DNA of 38,063 nucleotides from Pseudodesulfovibrio sp. (GTDB lineage Bacteria > Desulfobacterota > Desulfovibrionia > Desulfovibrionales > Desulfovibrionaceae), in assembly GCA_022712855.1 (NCBI GenBank), contig JAFLJT010000030.1, positions 1 to 38,063 of the forward strand. Reading direction: 5' to 3'. Shown here one piece after another: positions 25,892 through 34,163 of the stretch (positions are counted from its first letter, which is position 1; the number at the start of each line of letters is the position of its first letter). The notes beneath the pieces are model-generated. The model ran no database searches. It saw only the letters and a program-made list of their open reading frames with translations, and was not told the DNA's origin. The translations under genes and the position numbers were made by a program.

Positions 25892-27142
25892 ATGAAGATA
25901 CTCTACCTCAGCACACTCGATATCATGGGCGGCGCGGCACGCGGTGCGTATCGGCTGCATCGCGGCCTGCTCGCCAAGGGTGTTGACTCGACCATGCTCT
26001 GTTGTCGCAAGTTCAGCGACGATCCCACGGTCATGGGACCGAGAAATATCTGGGAAACGCGCTACTGGGATTTCCGGCACTGGGCCACCAAGGGACTGAT
26101 CCGACAGCAACGCTCCGCCAATCCGATCATCCATTCCGTCAATTGCCTGCCCACGGGCATGGCCCGGCGCATCAATAGCTTTGACGCAGACATCGTGCAG
26201 ATGCACTGGATCGGCTCGGAAATGATTTCCATCAAGGAAGTGGCAGACATCGAGCGTCCAATTGTCTGGCGACTGGCCGATCAGTGGGCCTTCAGCGGAG
26301 CCGAGCACTACGCTCTGGCCGGACAAGCCGAACGGTACGCCGAGGGCTACCACACAGACAACCGACCAGCCGGATACAGTGGACTGGACCTTGACCGCTG
26401 GACCTGGGACCGGAAGATGAAACACTGGCTGGACAAGCCTATGACCATCATCACTGGCTCCAAATGGCTAGCCGAGTGCGCCAAGCGCAGTATGCTGTTC
26501 AAAGACAAACGTGTGGAAGCGGTCAAGAGTGGCATCGATACCTCGATCTACAAACCTCTAGGCCGCCAACAGGCACGAGAAATTCTGAACCTGCCACAGG
26601 ACAAAAAGCTGGTACTGTTCGGCGCACTCTCCGCCACCAGCGATCCTCGCAAGGGTTTCCACCATCTCACACCGGCCTTGCAAAACGTGGCCGTAGCTTT
26701 TTCCGGGCAGGTAGAGGCATTGGTTCTCGGCGCTTCCAAACCAGTTAAAGCGCCAGACTTCGACATGCCAGTCCACTACATTCCCAAGCTTTCGGATGAC
26801 GTGAGTCTGGCCTTGGTCTATTCTGCCGCCGATGTGTTGGTGGCTCCCTCGACCATGGACAACCTGCCATTCTCCGTCATGGAAGCCCAGGCCTGCGGCA
26901 CGCCGTGCGTGGCCTTTGCCGTAGGCGGACTGCCAGACATGATCGAACACGACACAAATGGCTGGCTGGCCGCCCCCTTTGATACCAGCGATCTGGCCGA
27001 CGGCGTCAAGCGCGTGCTCGGAGATGAAAGCCTACGCAATGAATGGTCGACACAAGGCAGAGACAAGGCCGTGCGTGAGTATGCCGTAGAAGTTCAGGCA
27101 GACACGTACATCAATATTTACAAAGAAATTCTCGAAGGATAA
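25892..27142 (+). CDS. Family 4 glycosyltransferase (GT-B fold)
   Basis: The 416-residue protein begins MKILYLSTLDIMGGAARGAYRL-like, with the GGAARG loop that in WcaC-type GT4 enzymes binds the acceptor side. Its C-terminal half has VEAVKSGIDTSIYKP, LVLFGALSATSDPRKGF, YSAADVLVAPSTMDN and LPFSVMEAQACGTPCVAF, with the E-x7-E-type donor contact in that last segment. VGGLPDMIEHDTNGWL follows. This is the pattern of retaining glycosyltransferases of colanic-acid and O-antigen loci. No membrane segment is present. It lies three bases after the FkbM gene and six before the epimerase gene, so all are probably one transcript. Confidence 0.93.
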   Translation: MKILYLSTLDIMGGAARGAYRLHRGLLAKGVDSTMLCCRKFSDDPTVMGPRNIWETRYWDFRHWATKGLIRQQRSANPIIHSVNCLPTGMARRINSFDADIVQMHWIGSEMISIKEVADIERPIVWRLADQWAFSGAEHYALAGQAERYAEGYHTDNRPAGYSGLDLDRWTWDRKMKHWLDKPMTIITGSKWLAECAKRSMLFKDKRVEAVKSGIDTSIYKPLGRQQAREILNLPQDKKLVLFGALSATSDPRKGFHHLTPALQNVAVAFSGQVEALVLGASKPVKAPDFDMPVHYIPKLSDDVSLALVYSAADVLVAPSTMDNLPFSVMEAQACGTPCVAFAVGGLPDMIEHDTNGWLAAPFDTSDLADGVKRVLGDESLRNEWSTQGRDKAVREYAVEVQADTYINIYKEILEG

Positions 27143-27148
27143 CCGGAT

Positions 27149-28075
27149 ATGAAAAAAGTATTGGTCACTGGCGGATGCGGCTTTATCGGCGCAAATCTCC
27201 TGCCCATACTCCTTAAGCAGGGGTGCGAAGTGCGCGTGTTGGACAGCCTTATTCTGGGCAGCACCGCGTACATAACAGGTCTGGATGTGGAGTTCATGGA
27301 AGGTGACATCCGCAACGCTGACGACACAGCGCGGGCTGCCACGGGCATGGATACTATCATTCACCTGGCCGCCTTCGGCTCGGTGGTAGCCTCAGTGGAC
27401 GACCCCAAGACAAATTTCGACATGAATGCGGGGGGCACACTCTGCATGTTGCAGGCAGCCGTGGACGCCGGAGTCGAGCAATTCGTGTTTTCATCCACAG
27501 GCGGAGCGCTCATCGGCAATGCCACACCACCTGTAAACGAGCAATCGCTCCCCAAGCCGATCTCCCCTTATGGCGCAGGAAAACTGGCTTGTGAAGGATA
27601 TTTGAACGCCTTTGCTGGTTCCTACGGACTGACCACAAAGATCATGCGTTTTGCCAATGTTTACGGCCCATACAGCGGACACAAACTTGGTGCGGTGACC
27701 GCATTCATCAAGGCGGTAGAGGCGGATGAACCCATCGTCATTTTCGGCGACGGTTCAGCCAGTCGCGATTTTCTCTATGTCGACGATCTGTGCAAGGGCA
27801 TTGTTGATGTCTCTCTGGCGGACCTTGAGCCAGCCACTGTGCTGCATTTGGCATCGGCCCGCGAAACTTCCGTGCTGGAGCTTGCCCGGCTCATCGCACA
27901 GACCGGGGGCAAATCGGACCACCCAATCATCTTGAAAGACGCCCGCCCCGGCGAGGTACAGCGGAATTTTGCCGTCTATGATCTGGCCAAGGAAACCATC
28001 GATTTTAACCCGACCATCAGTCTTGAGCAAGGTTTGCCCAAGACTTGGGATTGGTTCCGGGCGCATGTGCTGTAG
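27149..28075 (+). CDS. NAD-dependent sugar epimerase/dehydratase
   Basis: The 308-residue extended SDR protein begins KKVLVTGGCGFIGANLL, with the NAD motif at 7-13. FSSTGGALIG (114-123) gives Ser/Thr residues, and SPYGAGK gives Tyr141 and Lys145. RFANVYGPYSGHKLG and SRDFLYVDDLCKGI are common to UDP-glucose and UDP-GlcNAc 4-epimerases of WbpP/GalE type. The length is at the short end of this group, but all core motifs are present. I cannot tell epimerase from related activities. It sits directly behind a GT4 gene and 63 bases before the sulfoquinovose synthase gene, and may supply or alter the UDP-sugar used there. Confidence 0.9.
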   Translation: MKKVLVTGGCGFIGANLLPILLKQGCEVRVLDSLILGSTAYITGLDVEFMEGDIRNADDTARAATGMDTIIHLAAFGSVVASVDDPKTNFDMNAGGTLCMLQAAVDAGVEQFVFSSTGGALIGNATPPVNEQSLPKPISPYGAGKLACEGYLNAFAGSYGLTTKIMRFANVYGPYSGHKLGAVTAFIKAVEADEPIVIFGDGSASRDFLYVDDLCKGIVDVSLADLEPATVLHLASARETSVLELARLIAQTGGKSDHPIILKDARPGEVQRNFAVYDLAKETIDFNPTISLEQGLPKTWDWFRAHVL

Positions 28076-28138
28076 CTCCTTGGCTCAACTTTTGCTTAGT
28101 GATGACAAAATTATTTCTTTCACGGAGGACCTGACCAA

Positions 28139-29350
28139 ATGAGCGGACATGTCATCATTCTCGGCGGCGACGGATTTTGTGGCTGGCCGACGGCTCTGGG
28201 GTTTTCTCAGGCCGGATACGACGTCACTATCGTCGACAATCTTTCACGGCGAAAAATTGACATAGAGCTCGAATGCGAGTCGCTAACGCCGATCCAGCCC
28301 ATCCTCCGACGCATCAAGGCGTGGAACAAGCTCACAGGCAAGACCGTCGATTACGTCAACCTCGACGTGGCCGTGCAGTACCACAAGCTTCTGACCCTCA
28401 TCGAGGATACCCGGCCCACAGCCATCATCCATTTCGCCGAACAACGTGCCGCGCCGTATTCCATGAAGAACAGCTTCTGCAAACGGTATACGGTCAACAA
28501 CAACATCAATGCCACCCACAACGTCCTGGCCGCCATTGTCGAATCCGGCGTGGACACCCATCTGGTCCATTTGGGAACCATGGGTGTGTATGGGTACGGC
28601 ACTGCTGGCATGCCCATTCCCGAGGGATATCTCAAGGCGGTGGTCGAAGGTGCCGAGGGCCCCAAGGAAATCGAAATCCTGTATCCCGCCAATCCGGGCA
28701 GCGTCTATCACATGACCAAGACGCAGGACGCCCTGATGTTCTACTATTACAACAAAAATGACGGACTACGGATAACCGACCTGCACCAAGGCATTGTATG
28801 GGGAACCAACACCCAGGAAACCATGAGAGATGAAGCTCTCATAAATCGTTACGACTACGATGGCGACTACGGCACTGTCCTCAACCGATTTTTAATGCAG
28901 TCGGTCATAGGCCACCCCCTGACAGTGTACGGCTGCGGTGGCCAGACCCGCGCCTTCATCCATATCAATGATACTGTCACATGCATCAAGATGGCCGTTG
29001 AAAACGCGCCCAAACGCGGTGATCGGGTCCAGATTTTCAATCAGGCAACTGAAACGCGGACCGTTCGCGATCTGGCCGAGATTGTTGCCGAGCAGACCAA
29101 TGCTGAAGTCCGCTACTACAAAAACCCACGCCGCGAAGACGCCGTTAATCAGTTGCAGGTAGACAACACCAAATTCCTTGAACTCGGGCTCAAGCCGACC
29201 ACTCTTGGCAACGGGCTGATGCAGGAAGTCATCGATGTCGCACAAAAGTACATCGGCCGATGTGACACGTCCAAGATCATCACGGATTCACTCTGGTCGA
29301 AAGAGATGGAAGTGGACACGCGCGGTTCCAGTACACCGTATGAAGAGTAA
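28139..29350 (+). CDS. sqdB: UDP-sulfoquinovose synthase
   Basis: The 403-residue protein matches the SQD1/SqdB family along its length. IILGGDGFCGWPTAL (NAD site) is followed by VDNLSRRKIDIELECESLTP, HFAEQRAAPYSM, HLGTMGVYG with Thr147, SVYHMTK with Tyr190 and Lys194, DLHQGIVWGTNTQET, RYDYDGDYGTVLNRF and GHPLTVYGCGGQTRAFI. The family converts UDP-glucose and sulfite to UDP-sulfoquinovose through a 4-keto-glucose-5-ene intermediate. Thr, Tyr and Lys correspond to the catalytic residues of the plant enzyme. CGGAGG lies nine bases before the ATG. No gene resembling an SQDG lipid synthase stands next to it, so the product may enter a glycan through the neighbouring transferases. The symbol is by family resemblance. 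Confidence 0.9.
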   Translation: MSGHVIILGGDGFCGWPTALGFSQAGYDVTIVDNLSRRKIDIELECESLTPIQPILRRIKAWNKLTGKTVDYVNLDVAVQYHKLLTLIEDTRPTAIIHFAEQRAAPYSMKNSFCKRYTVNNNINATHNVLAAIVESGVDTHLVHLGTMGVYGYGTAGMPIPEGYLKAVVEGAEGPKEIEILYPANPGSVYHMTKTQDALMFYYYNKNDGLRITDLHQGIVWGTNTQETMRDEALINRYDYDGDYGTVLNRFLMQSVIGHPLTVYGCGGQTRAFIHINDTVTCIKMAVENAPKRGDRVQIFNQATETRTVRDLAEIVAEQTNAEVRYYKNPRREDAVNQLQVDNTKFLELGLKPTTLGNGLMQEVIDVAQKYIGRCDTSKIITDSLWSKEMEVDTRGSSTPYEE

Positions 29351-29447
29351 CCTTCCCTTCACGCAGTTGCCTGCTACGCGGTACCGGTTTGGATAAAGCT
29401 GTCCATCTCTTGTTGCCCGTCCCATGCCTTTGGCGTATCAAGAGTCC

Positions 29448-31103
29448 ATGAAAATCGGAATTATGCAACTCAATCCCGTTGTCGGCGATCTCGACGGCAA
29501 TGCGATGAAAATCCGTGAGGCTGTGGCTCAAGCGGCCCGGCTGGGTGTTGATTTCTGCCTGACTTCCGAGCTGGCTCTGACTGGCTACCCACCTCGTGAC
29601 CTCTTGTTGTACGAAGGATTCGTGGACAGGGCCGAAGCTGAAGCGGAAAAGCTCGCCCGCGAACTCAAAGACATGCCGCCGCTGCTCTTGGGCACGATTT
29701 GCAAGAATCGCTCGGAACAAGGCAAGCCTGTTTTCAATTGCGCCCACTGGTGCAAAGACGGCGAAATTAGTCAAACCATCCGCAAAACGTTGCTGCCCAC
29801 CTATGATGTTTTTGACGAAGCCCGCTATTTCGAGCCTGCGCCCACTGGCAGCTCTACACAAAATATCCTTGAATTTAACGGCCAGACCATCGCCGTGACT
29901 ATTTGCGAAGATGCGTGGAACGACAAGGATTATTGGGATACCCGCTCCTATGTGCGCGATCCGCTTGAGGAAGCGAAGGCCCATGACTTCGACTGCATCG
30001 TCAACCTGTCGGCATCGCCTCTTTTCCTTGGCAAACAACTGCTCCGTGAAGATATGCTCGGCGCGGTGGCCCGCAAATATGGTGTCCCGGTCATCTATGC
30101 CAATCAGACTGGCGGCAATGACGATCTCGTTTTTGACGGCCGTTCCTGTGCTTTTGCAGACGACGGTTCGCTGATAGCCCGCGCCCCCGGCTTTGATGAA
30201 GCCGTGCTTGTTGTCGACACCGAGAGTCAAAACAACATCATTGCTGACGACGATTTTTCCCGCGAGGCTGAGACATGGCACGCGCTGGTCCTCGGCACCC
30301 GAGACTATGTGCGCAAAAGCGGTTTTTCCACCGCCCTTGTCGGCTTGTCCGGCGGCATCGATTCCGCCGTCACTGCCGTGGTGGCCGCCGAGGCGCTGGG
30401 CGCAGAAAATGTCACTTGCGTACTCATGCCCTCGCCATACTCCAGCCAAGGCAGTCTCGACGACTCCATCACCTTGGCCGAGAATCTCAATATAAAGACA
30501 CTCACCCTGCCCATTGAGCCGATCATGGGAGCCTTCGACACCGCTCTGGCCGAGCCGTTTGCCGGACGCGGTGTGGATACCACTGAAGAGAACATCCAAT
30601 CGCGCATCCGGGGCAACCTGCTCATGGCGCTCTCGAACAAATCTGGCGCCATGCTCTTGACCACAGGCAACAAAAGCGAACTGGCCGTCGGCTACTGCAC
30701 CATCTACGGCGACATGTCCGGCGGTTACGCCGTCATCTCCGACGTGGACAAAACAGGCGTCTTCGGCGTTGCCCGCTGGTACAACGAAAATATCGGCCCG
30801 AACATCCCCGAACCGATCATCACCAAACCGCCGTCCGCAGAACTCCGACCTGACCAAAAAGACGAAGATTCCCTACCCCCTTACGATATCCTCGACGGCA
30901 TCCTCGCCCTGCACGTAGAAAAACACCAATCCATGCAGCAGATCATCGAAGCCGGATACGAAAAAGAAACAGTCGAACAGGTCCTGACCCTCGTACGATA
31001 CGCCGAATTCAAACGCCGCCAAGCAGCACCGGGCATCAAGCTGACACCTCGTTCTTTTGGTACTGGTTGGCGCATGCCATTAGCTTGCAAACGAGAACTG
31101 TAA
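29448..31103 (+). CDS. nadE: Glutamine-dependent NAD+ synthetase
   Basis: The 551-residue enzyme joins a nitrilase-type glutaminase domain to an ATP-dependent NAD synthetase domain. The glutaminase triad is Glu41 (TSELALTGYPPRDL), Lys113 (RKTLLPTYDVFDE) and Cys153 (TICEDAW). The synthetase has the PP-loop GLSGGIDSAVTAVV near residue 300, MPSPYSSQGSLDDS, and LTTGNKSELAVGYCTIYGDM. It makes NAD+ from nicotinic acid adenine dinucleotide, ATP and glutamine. It is a housekeeping gene sitting within the glycan locus. The start at 29448 (KIGIMQLNPVVGD) has AAGAG upstream; an ATG at 29424 lacks a binding site. The following 450 bases hold hairpins that probably end this transcript. Confidence 0.96.
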   Translation: MKIGIMQLNPVVGDLDGNAMKIREAVAQAARLGVDFCLTSELALTGYPPRDLLLYEGFVDRAEAEAEKLARELKDMPPLLLGTICKNRSEQGKPVFNCAHWCKDGEISQTIRKTLLPTYDVFDEARYFEPAPTGSSTQNILEFNGQTIAVTICEDAWNDKDYWDTRSYVRDPLEEAKAHDFDCIVNLSASPLFLGKQLLREDMLGAVARKYGVPVIYANQTGGNDDLVFDGRSCAFADDGSLIARAPGFDEAVLVVDTESQNNIIADDDFSREAETWHALVLGTRDYVRKSGFSTALVGLSGGIDSAVTAVVAAEALGAENVTCVLMPSPYSSQGSLDDSITLAENLNIKTLTLPIEPIMGAFDTALAEPFAGRGVDTTEENIQSRIRGNLLMALSNKSGAMLLTTGNKSELAVGYCTIYGDMSGGYAVISDVDKTGVFGVARWYNENIGPNIPEPIITKPPSAELRPDQKDEDSLPPYDILDGILALHVEKHQSMQQIIEAGYEKETVEQVLTLVRYAEFKRRQAAPGIKLTPRSFGTGWRMPLACKREL

Positions 31104-31141
31104 AACAGCTCCTCCCCTTCCCCCTTCCTAAAAATTTACCC

Positions 31142-31222
31142 GCGATTTGAGGCGGGAAAAGCGGCGTGCACCTTCCCAATAAGAAGAACGCCATCGCACC
31201 CGCTTTTACCGCCTCAAATCGC
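31142..31222. repeat. Long inverted repeat, 23-bp arms
   Basis: The arms at 31142-31164 and 31200-31222 are reverse complements with one mismatch. They begin GCGATTTGAGGCGG on the left and end CCGCCTCAAATCGC on the right. A few more pairs can form inward with a one-base bulge. The 35-base loop includes GAAGAACGCC. The size and symmetry fit a small non-coding mobile-like or REP-type element, or a strong transcript end for nadE. Confidence 0.6.
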
Positions 31223-31298
31223 CAATCGGCACGGCAGGAACAAAGCCTCTGCGTCCCTGCGCCCTCGCCCAACGGGCGGCCAAAAAGTTTAGGAGAGT

Positions 31299-31330
31299 CC
31301 AGAGAACCCTTTTCTCAAAGGGTTCTCTGG
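31299..31330 (+). terminator. Perfect 14-bp hairpin, probable terminator or repeat element
   Basis: CCAGAGAACCCTTT at 31299-31312 pairs perfectly with AAAGGGTTCTCTGG at 31317-31330 around TCTC. It has no T-run after it, yet its strength makes it a likely end point for transcripts or an RNA-stability element. The flanking GC-rich sequence (GTCCCGCTGAAGGCGGCC) looks like part of a dispersed repeat unit. Confidence 0.5.
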
Positions 31331-31382
31331 TCCCGCTGAAGGCGGCCGTCGGCAGACACCCCGTAGGGTCCCGCTGAAAGCG
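31329..31382. repeat. Two direct copies of a 16-bp GC-rich sequence
   Basis: GGTCCCGCTGAAGGCG at 31329-31344 and GGTCCCGCTGAAAGCG at 31367-31382 differ at one base and are 38 bases apart, start to start. They adjoin the perfect hairpin on its right side and are probably parts of the same repeat block. Confidence 0.6.
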
Positions 31383-31558
31383 CCGCCAGAGGCTCCCTAA
31401 AGAAAAACCCCAGCACACTCACGCCGTTGGCAACAAATTTGCATCGTTTACTCAACTGAACGAAAGATGTAGGTATTTTGACACTGGGCACTGTGCGAAA
31501 CGGCATTCCACATCCCCGGCAAACTATATGTATGACCTTAAAATGATAGGTGATTCTC

Positions 31559-32923
31559 ATGGCTCAAAGTAAGCGTTACTGCATTTTGTTGGCAGCTGGT
31601 TCCGGCAACCGCATGAATTTTCCTACACCCAAGCAGTTCTTGAAACTGGCTGGCCGCACTGTGATCGAGCATACGTTGGATGCTGTGGAAACCCATCCTG
31701 AAGTGGATGAGATTTTCATTGTTATTGATTCGGCATATCGGTCGTATCTGGAAGAAGTGCTGCTGCGGAATAATTATACGAAGGTCACCAAGATTCTGAA
31801 TGGCGGCGCGACGCGGAGGGAAAGCTCTGCATCGGGTATATTTGCGGTGGAAGAGGAAGACGCGCTGGTGCTGCTGCATGACGCGGTTCGGCCTTTCGTG
31901 AGCCATAAGATTGTCAGTGACTGCTTCAAGAAGCTGGAAGAACATGTTGCTGTGGATGTTGCTATCCCGGCCGTGGATACGATCATTGAAGTGGATGATA
32001 CAGAGTGTATTTCATATATTCCTGACCGCTCGATGTTACGCCGTGGCCAGACGCCGCAGGGCTTCCAGGCGAGTGTTCTTCGAGAGGCGCATGAACGCGC
32101 AATGAAGGATACGGGCGTTGAGGTGACGGATGATTGTGGGCTGATCCTGAGATATGGATTGGGTGACGTGCATGTGGTTCCGGGCGAAGAACAGAATATT
32201 AAACTGACGTATCCTGAAGATTTGTTTTTGGCGGATAAGATTTTCCAGTTGAAGACGGTGACTTTGCACCCCGCGCTGGAAAAGGACTCGCTGAGAGGTA
32301 AGGTTATCGTTGTGTTTGGTGCCAGTAGAGGCATCGGAGAGTGCGTCATGCAACAGGGCCGGACAGGCGGGGCCAAGATGTTTGGCTTTTCCCGTAAGGA
32401 TGATGTTGATGTGCGTGATTATGCCTCTTTGGAAAAGGCGCTGAAGGGCGTGTATGATAAGACCGGGCGTATCGATGCTGTTGTTAATACGGCGGCTGTG
32501 CTGCGGTCTGGTACACTGCTGGCTCGTGATATTGATGATATTGAGCAGGAAATCGCCATCAACTACACTGGCTCGGTGAATGCGGTGAAGGCGGGACTGC
32601 CATATCTGAATGAATCACGCGGCTCCATTGCTCTGTTTACGTCCAGTTCGTATACCCGAGGCCGTTCCCGTTACACTATTTATTCCTCGACCAAGGCCGC
32701 TGTGGTCAATCTGGTGCAGGGGCTGGCCGAAGAACTGCACGGCGACGGTGTGCGTATCAACGCCATCAACCCGGAGCGGACGAATACACCCATGCGTCGA
32801 GAGAACTTCGGCGTGGAACCCGAGGGTACACTCCTGTCAGCCGAGGCGGTTGCCAAGGCGACGCTGGAGACACTGATGGCGGACTTCTCCGGTATGGTCG
32901 TCGATGTAAGGCGCGAGGCGTAA
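31559..32923 (+). CDS. Bifunctional ribitol-5-phosphate cytidylyltransferase / ribulose-5-phosphate reductase (Bcs1/Acs1-like)
   Basis: The 454-residue protein is a fusion. Residues 1-235 are an IspD/TarI-type cytidylyltransferase: CILLAAGSGNRM (8-19), Lys25 in PTPKQFL, HDAVRPF (108-114) and RRGQTPQGF. Residues 245-454 are a short-chain dehydrogenase: VVFGASRGIGE (251-261), NTAAVL, and YSSTK with Tyr375 and Lys379. The same order occurs in Haemophilus Bcs1/Acs1, which reduces ribulose-5-phosphate and couples the product to CTP to give CDP-ribitol. The ATG at 31559 has AGGTGA five bases upstream; a GTG at 31550 is less likely. Codons end more often in G and T than in the neighbouring genes, which hints at separate acquisition. 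The transferase gene begins four bases after its stop. Confidence 0.88.
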   Translation: MAQSKRYCILLAAGSGNRMNFPTPKQFLKLAGRTVIEHTLDAVETHPEVDEIFIVIDSAYRSYLEEVLLRNNYTKVTKILNGGATRRESSASGIFAVEEEDALVLLHDAVRPFVSHKIVSDCFKKLEEHVAVDVAIPAVDTIIEVDDTECISYIPDRSMLRRGQTPQGFQASVLREAHERAMKDTGVEVTDDCGLILRYGLGDVHVVPGEEQNIKLTYPEDLFLADKIFQLKTVTLHPALEKDSLRGKVIVVFGASRGIGECVMQQGRTGGAKMFGFSRKDDVDVRDYASLEKALKGVYDKTGRIDAVVNTAAVLRSGTLLARDIDDIEQEIAINYTGSVNAVKAGLPYLNESRGSIALFTSSSYTRGRSRYTIYSSTKAAVVNLVQGLAEELHGDGVRINAINPERTNTPMRRENFGVEPEGTLLSAEAVAKATLETLMADFSGMVVDVRREA

Positions 32924-32927
32924 ACGA

Positions 32928-34088
32928 ATGACAGCGGAGCTGGAACAGATATTAAAGCAGTTCGATGAACTGGCGCGAATCACCCCAAAGGATTCTTCAA
33001 ACATTGTCTTCATAGGTGAGGCCAACGGGTTTTTCACAGGCAATGTGAAACACCTGTTCCTCCATGTTGTCCGGAATCATCCGGAGATCAATGCCACGTT
33101 CCTCACCACCCATAAGCATATCTCCAGAATGCTGCGCGAGGCAAAACTGCCTGTTGTTTTCTTTCCCGAAGACAACTCCGTCACTGTTTTAGCCAAGGCG
33201 CACACCATCGTGGTGGATACGTTTAATTTTAAGCAGAGCACGTTCGCTCCGCTGACCAACTATGCGCGTATCATTCAGCTCTGGCACGGCGTTGGGTTCA
33301 AGAAAATCGGCCTTGTTGAAGAACAGTCCATTGTCACGAAACAATATAATGACATGAATCTTGGCAGGCTTTATTCCGGCTACGATACGGTGGTTTCCAC
33401 CTCGCCGTTCTATTCTGAGGAAGTGTTCAAAAAATCTTTCAATGCCAAACATTTTGTGGACTTTGGCTATCCGCGTAACGACGCACTCTTTCGTCTGCCG
33501 ACCAAGGAGTCCATGCTCAATTGCGACACGGACGCCTTCCGTCTGGTTGGCTCGTTGAAAAAAACGCACAAGACCGTCCTCTATGCCCCCACTTTTCGGG
33601 ATAATGTCGGCTCGCCCTTTTCCGGCGGGCTGGATTTTCAGAAGCTCCAGGAATTTTTGGAAGAAAAGAAGCTCCAGCTCTTCATCAAGACACATACACA
33701 GTCAGGGATAAGCCTGACGTCGACCACGCCGAATATCACCATTTATCGCAATGAGTGCGATGTTTACCCTTTCATGCGCATGATCGATGTCATGATGACA
33801 GACTATTCGTCCATCTACATGGACTACCTTCTGCTCGACAGACCGGTGGTCTTCTACTGCCCGGATTATGTGGAATACATCACCCAGAACCGGGAATTCC
33901 AGTTCCCCTACGATGACATGACCCCCGGTACAAAGTGCATGAATCAAGAAGAGTTACATGCCGCACTCGAACTGGCGGCCTATGGTGATGACGGGTATGA
34001 AGAACAGCGACTCGCTCTCAAAGACAAGGCGTTCCTTCACCATGATGGCGATTCAGCCAAGAGGATCGTCGAGTATATACGCGGATAG
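32928..34088 (+). CDS. CDP-glycerol/CDP-ribitol phosphotransferase (TagF/TarL-like)
   Basis: The 386-residue protein carries the family's marks in order: IIQLWHGVGFKKIG (about 115-128, with the catalytic-type His120), VLYAPTFRDN, LFIKTHTQ and DVMMTDYSSIYMDYLLLDRPVVFYC. These enzymes move glycerol-phosphate or ribitol-phosphate from the CDP form to a glycan or polymer, working at the inner face of the membrane. Being four bases behind a CDP-ribitol synthase gene, it most likely uses CDP-ribitol. It lacks the N-terminal extension of long TagF polymerases, so it may add one or many units. In a Gram-negative cell the product would be a capsule or other ribitol-phosphate-bearing glycan. Confidence 0.9.
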   Translation: MTAELEQILKQFDELARITPKDSSNIVFIGEANGFFTGNVKHLFLHVVRNHPEINATFLTTHKHISRMLREAKLPVVFFPEDNSVTVLAKAHTIVVDTFNFKQSTFAPLTNYARIIQLWHGVGFKKIGLVEEQSIVTKQYNDMNLGRLYSGYDTVVSTSPFYSEEVFKKSFNAKHFVDFGYPRNDALFRLPTKESMLNCDTDAFRLVGSLKKTHKTVLYAPTFRDNVGSPFSGGLDFQKLQEFLEEKKLQLFIKTHTQSGISLTSTTPNITIYRNECDVYPFMRMIDVMMTDYSSIYMDYLLLDRPVVFYCPDYVEYITQNREFQFPYDDMTPGTKCMNQEELHAALELAAYGDDGYEEQRLALKDKAFLHHDGDSAKRIVEYIRG

Positions 34089-34163
34089 CAATTCCGAGGG
34101 CTCGCCGCGCACTTTGCCTACCATGACGTTTCATAGTAAGGTCAACGACAGGCGGTACTCCAT

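Larger units (their letters stand above)
31104..31558. other. 455-bp intergenic region rich in inverted and direct repeats
   Basis: After nadE the sequence holds no convincing gene; the short frames on both strands have no start signals and arise from GC-rich repeat blocks. It contains a long imperfect inverted repeat (31142-31222), a perfect 14-bp hairpin (31299-31330) and two copies of GGTCCCGCTGAARGCG (31329-31344 and 31367-31382). The last 100 bases before the ribitol gene are more A/T-rich and should hold its promoter, but I see no well-spaced pair of boxes. Confidence 0.5.

Noticed and set aside
25337-26425. Open frame on the minus strand, 362 codons
   Set aside because: It spans the antisense of two well-supported genes (FkbM and GT4) and has no motif or ribosome binding site.
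29280-30857. Long open frame on the minus strand, 525 codons
   Set aside because: It lies exactly opposite nadE, whose motifs are complete; its protein is compositionally odd and has no start signal. It is an antisense shadow of a GC-rich gene.
31206-31418. Minus-strand frame of 70 codons in the nadE-ribitol spacer
   Set aside because: It is read from the repeats and hairpin themselves; a protein across a perfect 14-bp hairpin and direct repeats is unlikely.
31478-31506. TTGACA before the ribitol gene
   Set aside because: The sequence at the right distance (CGGCAT) is not a -10 box; the A/T-rich TATATG further on is too far away.
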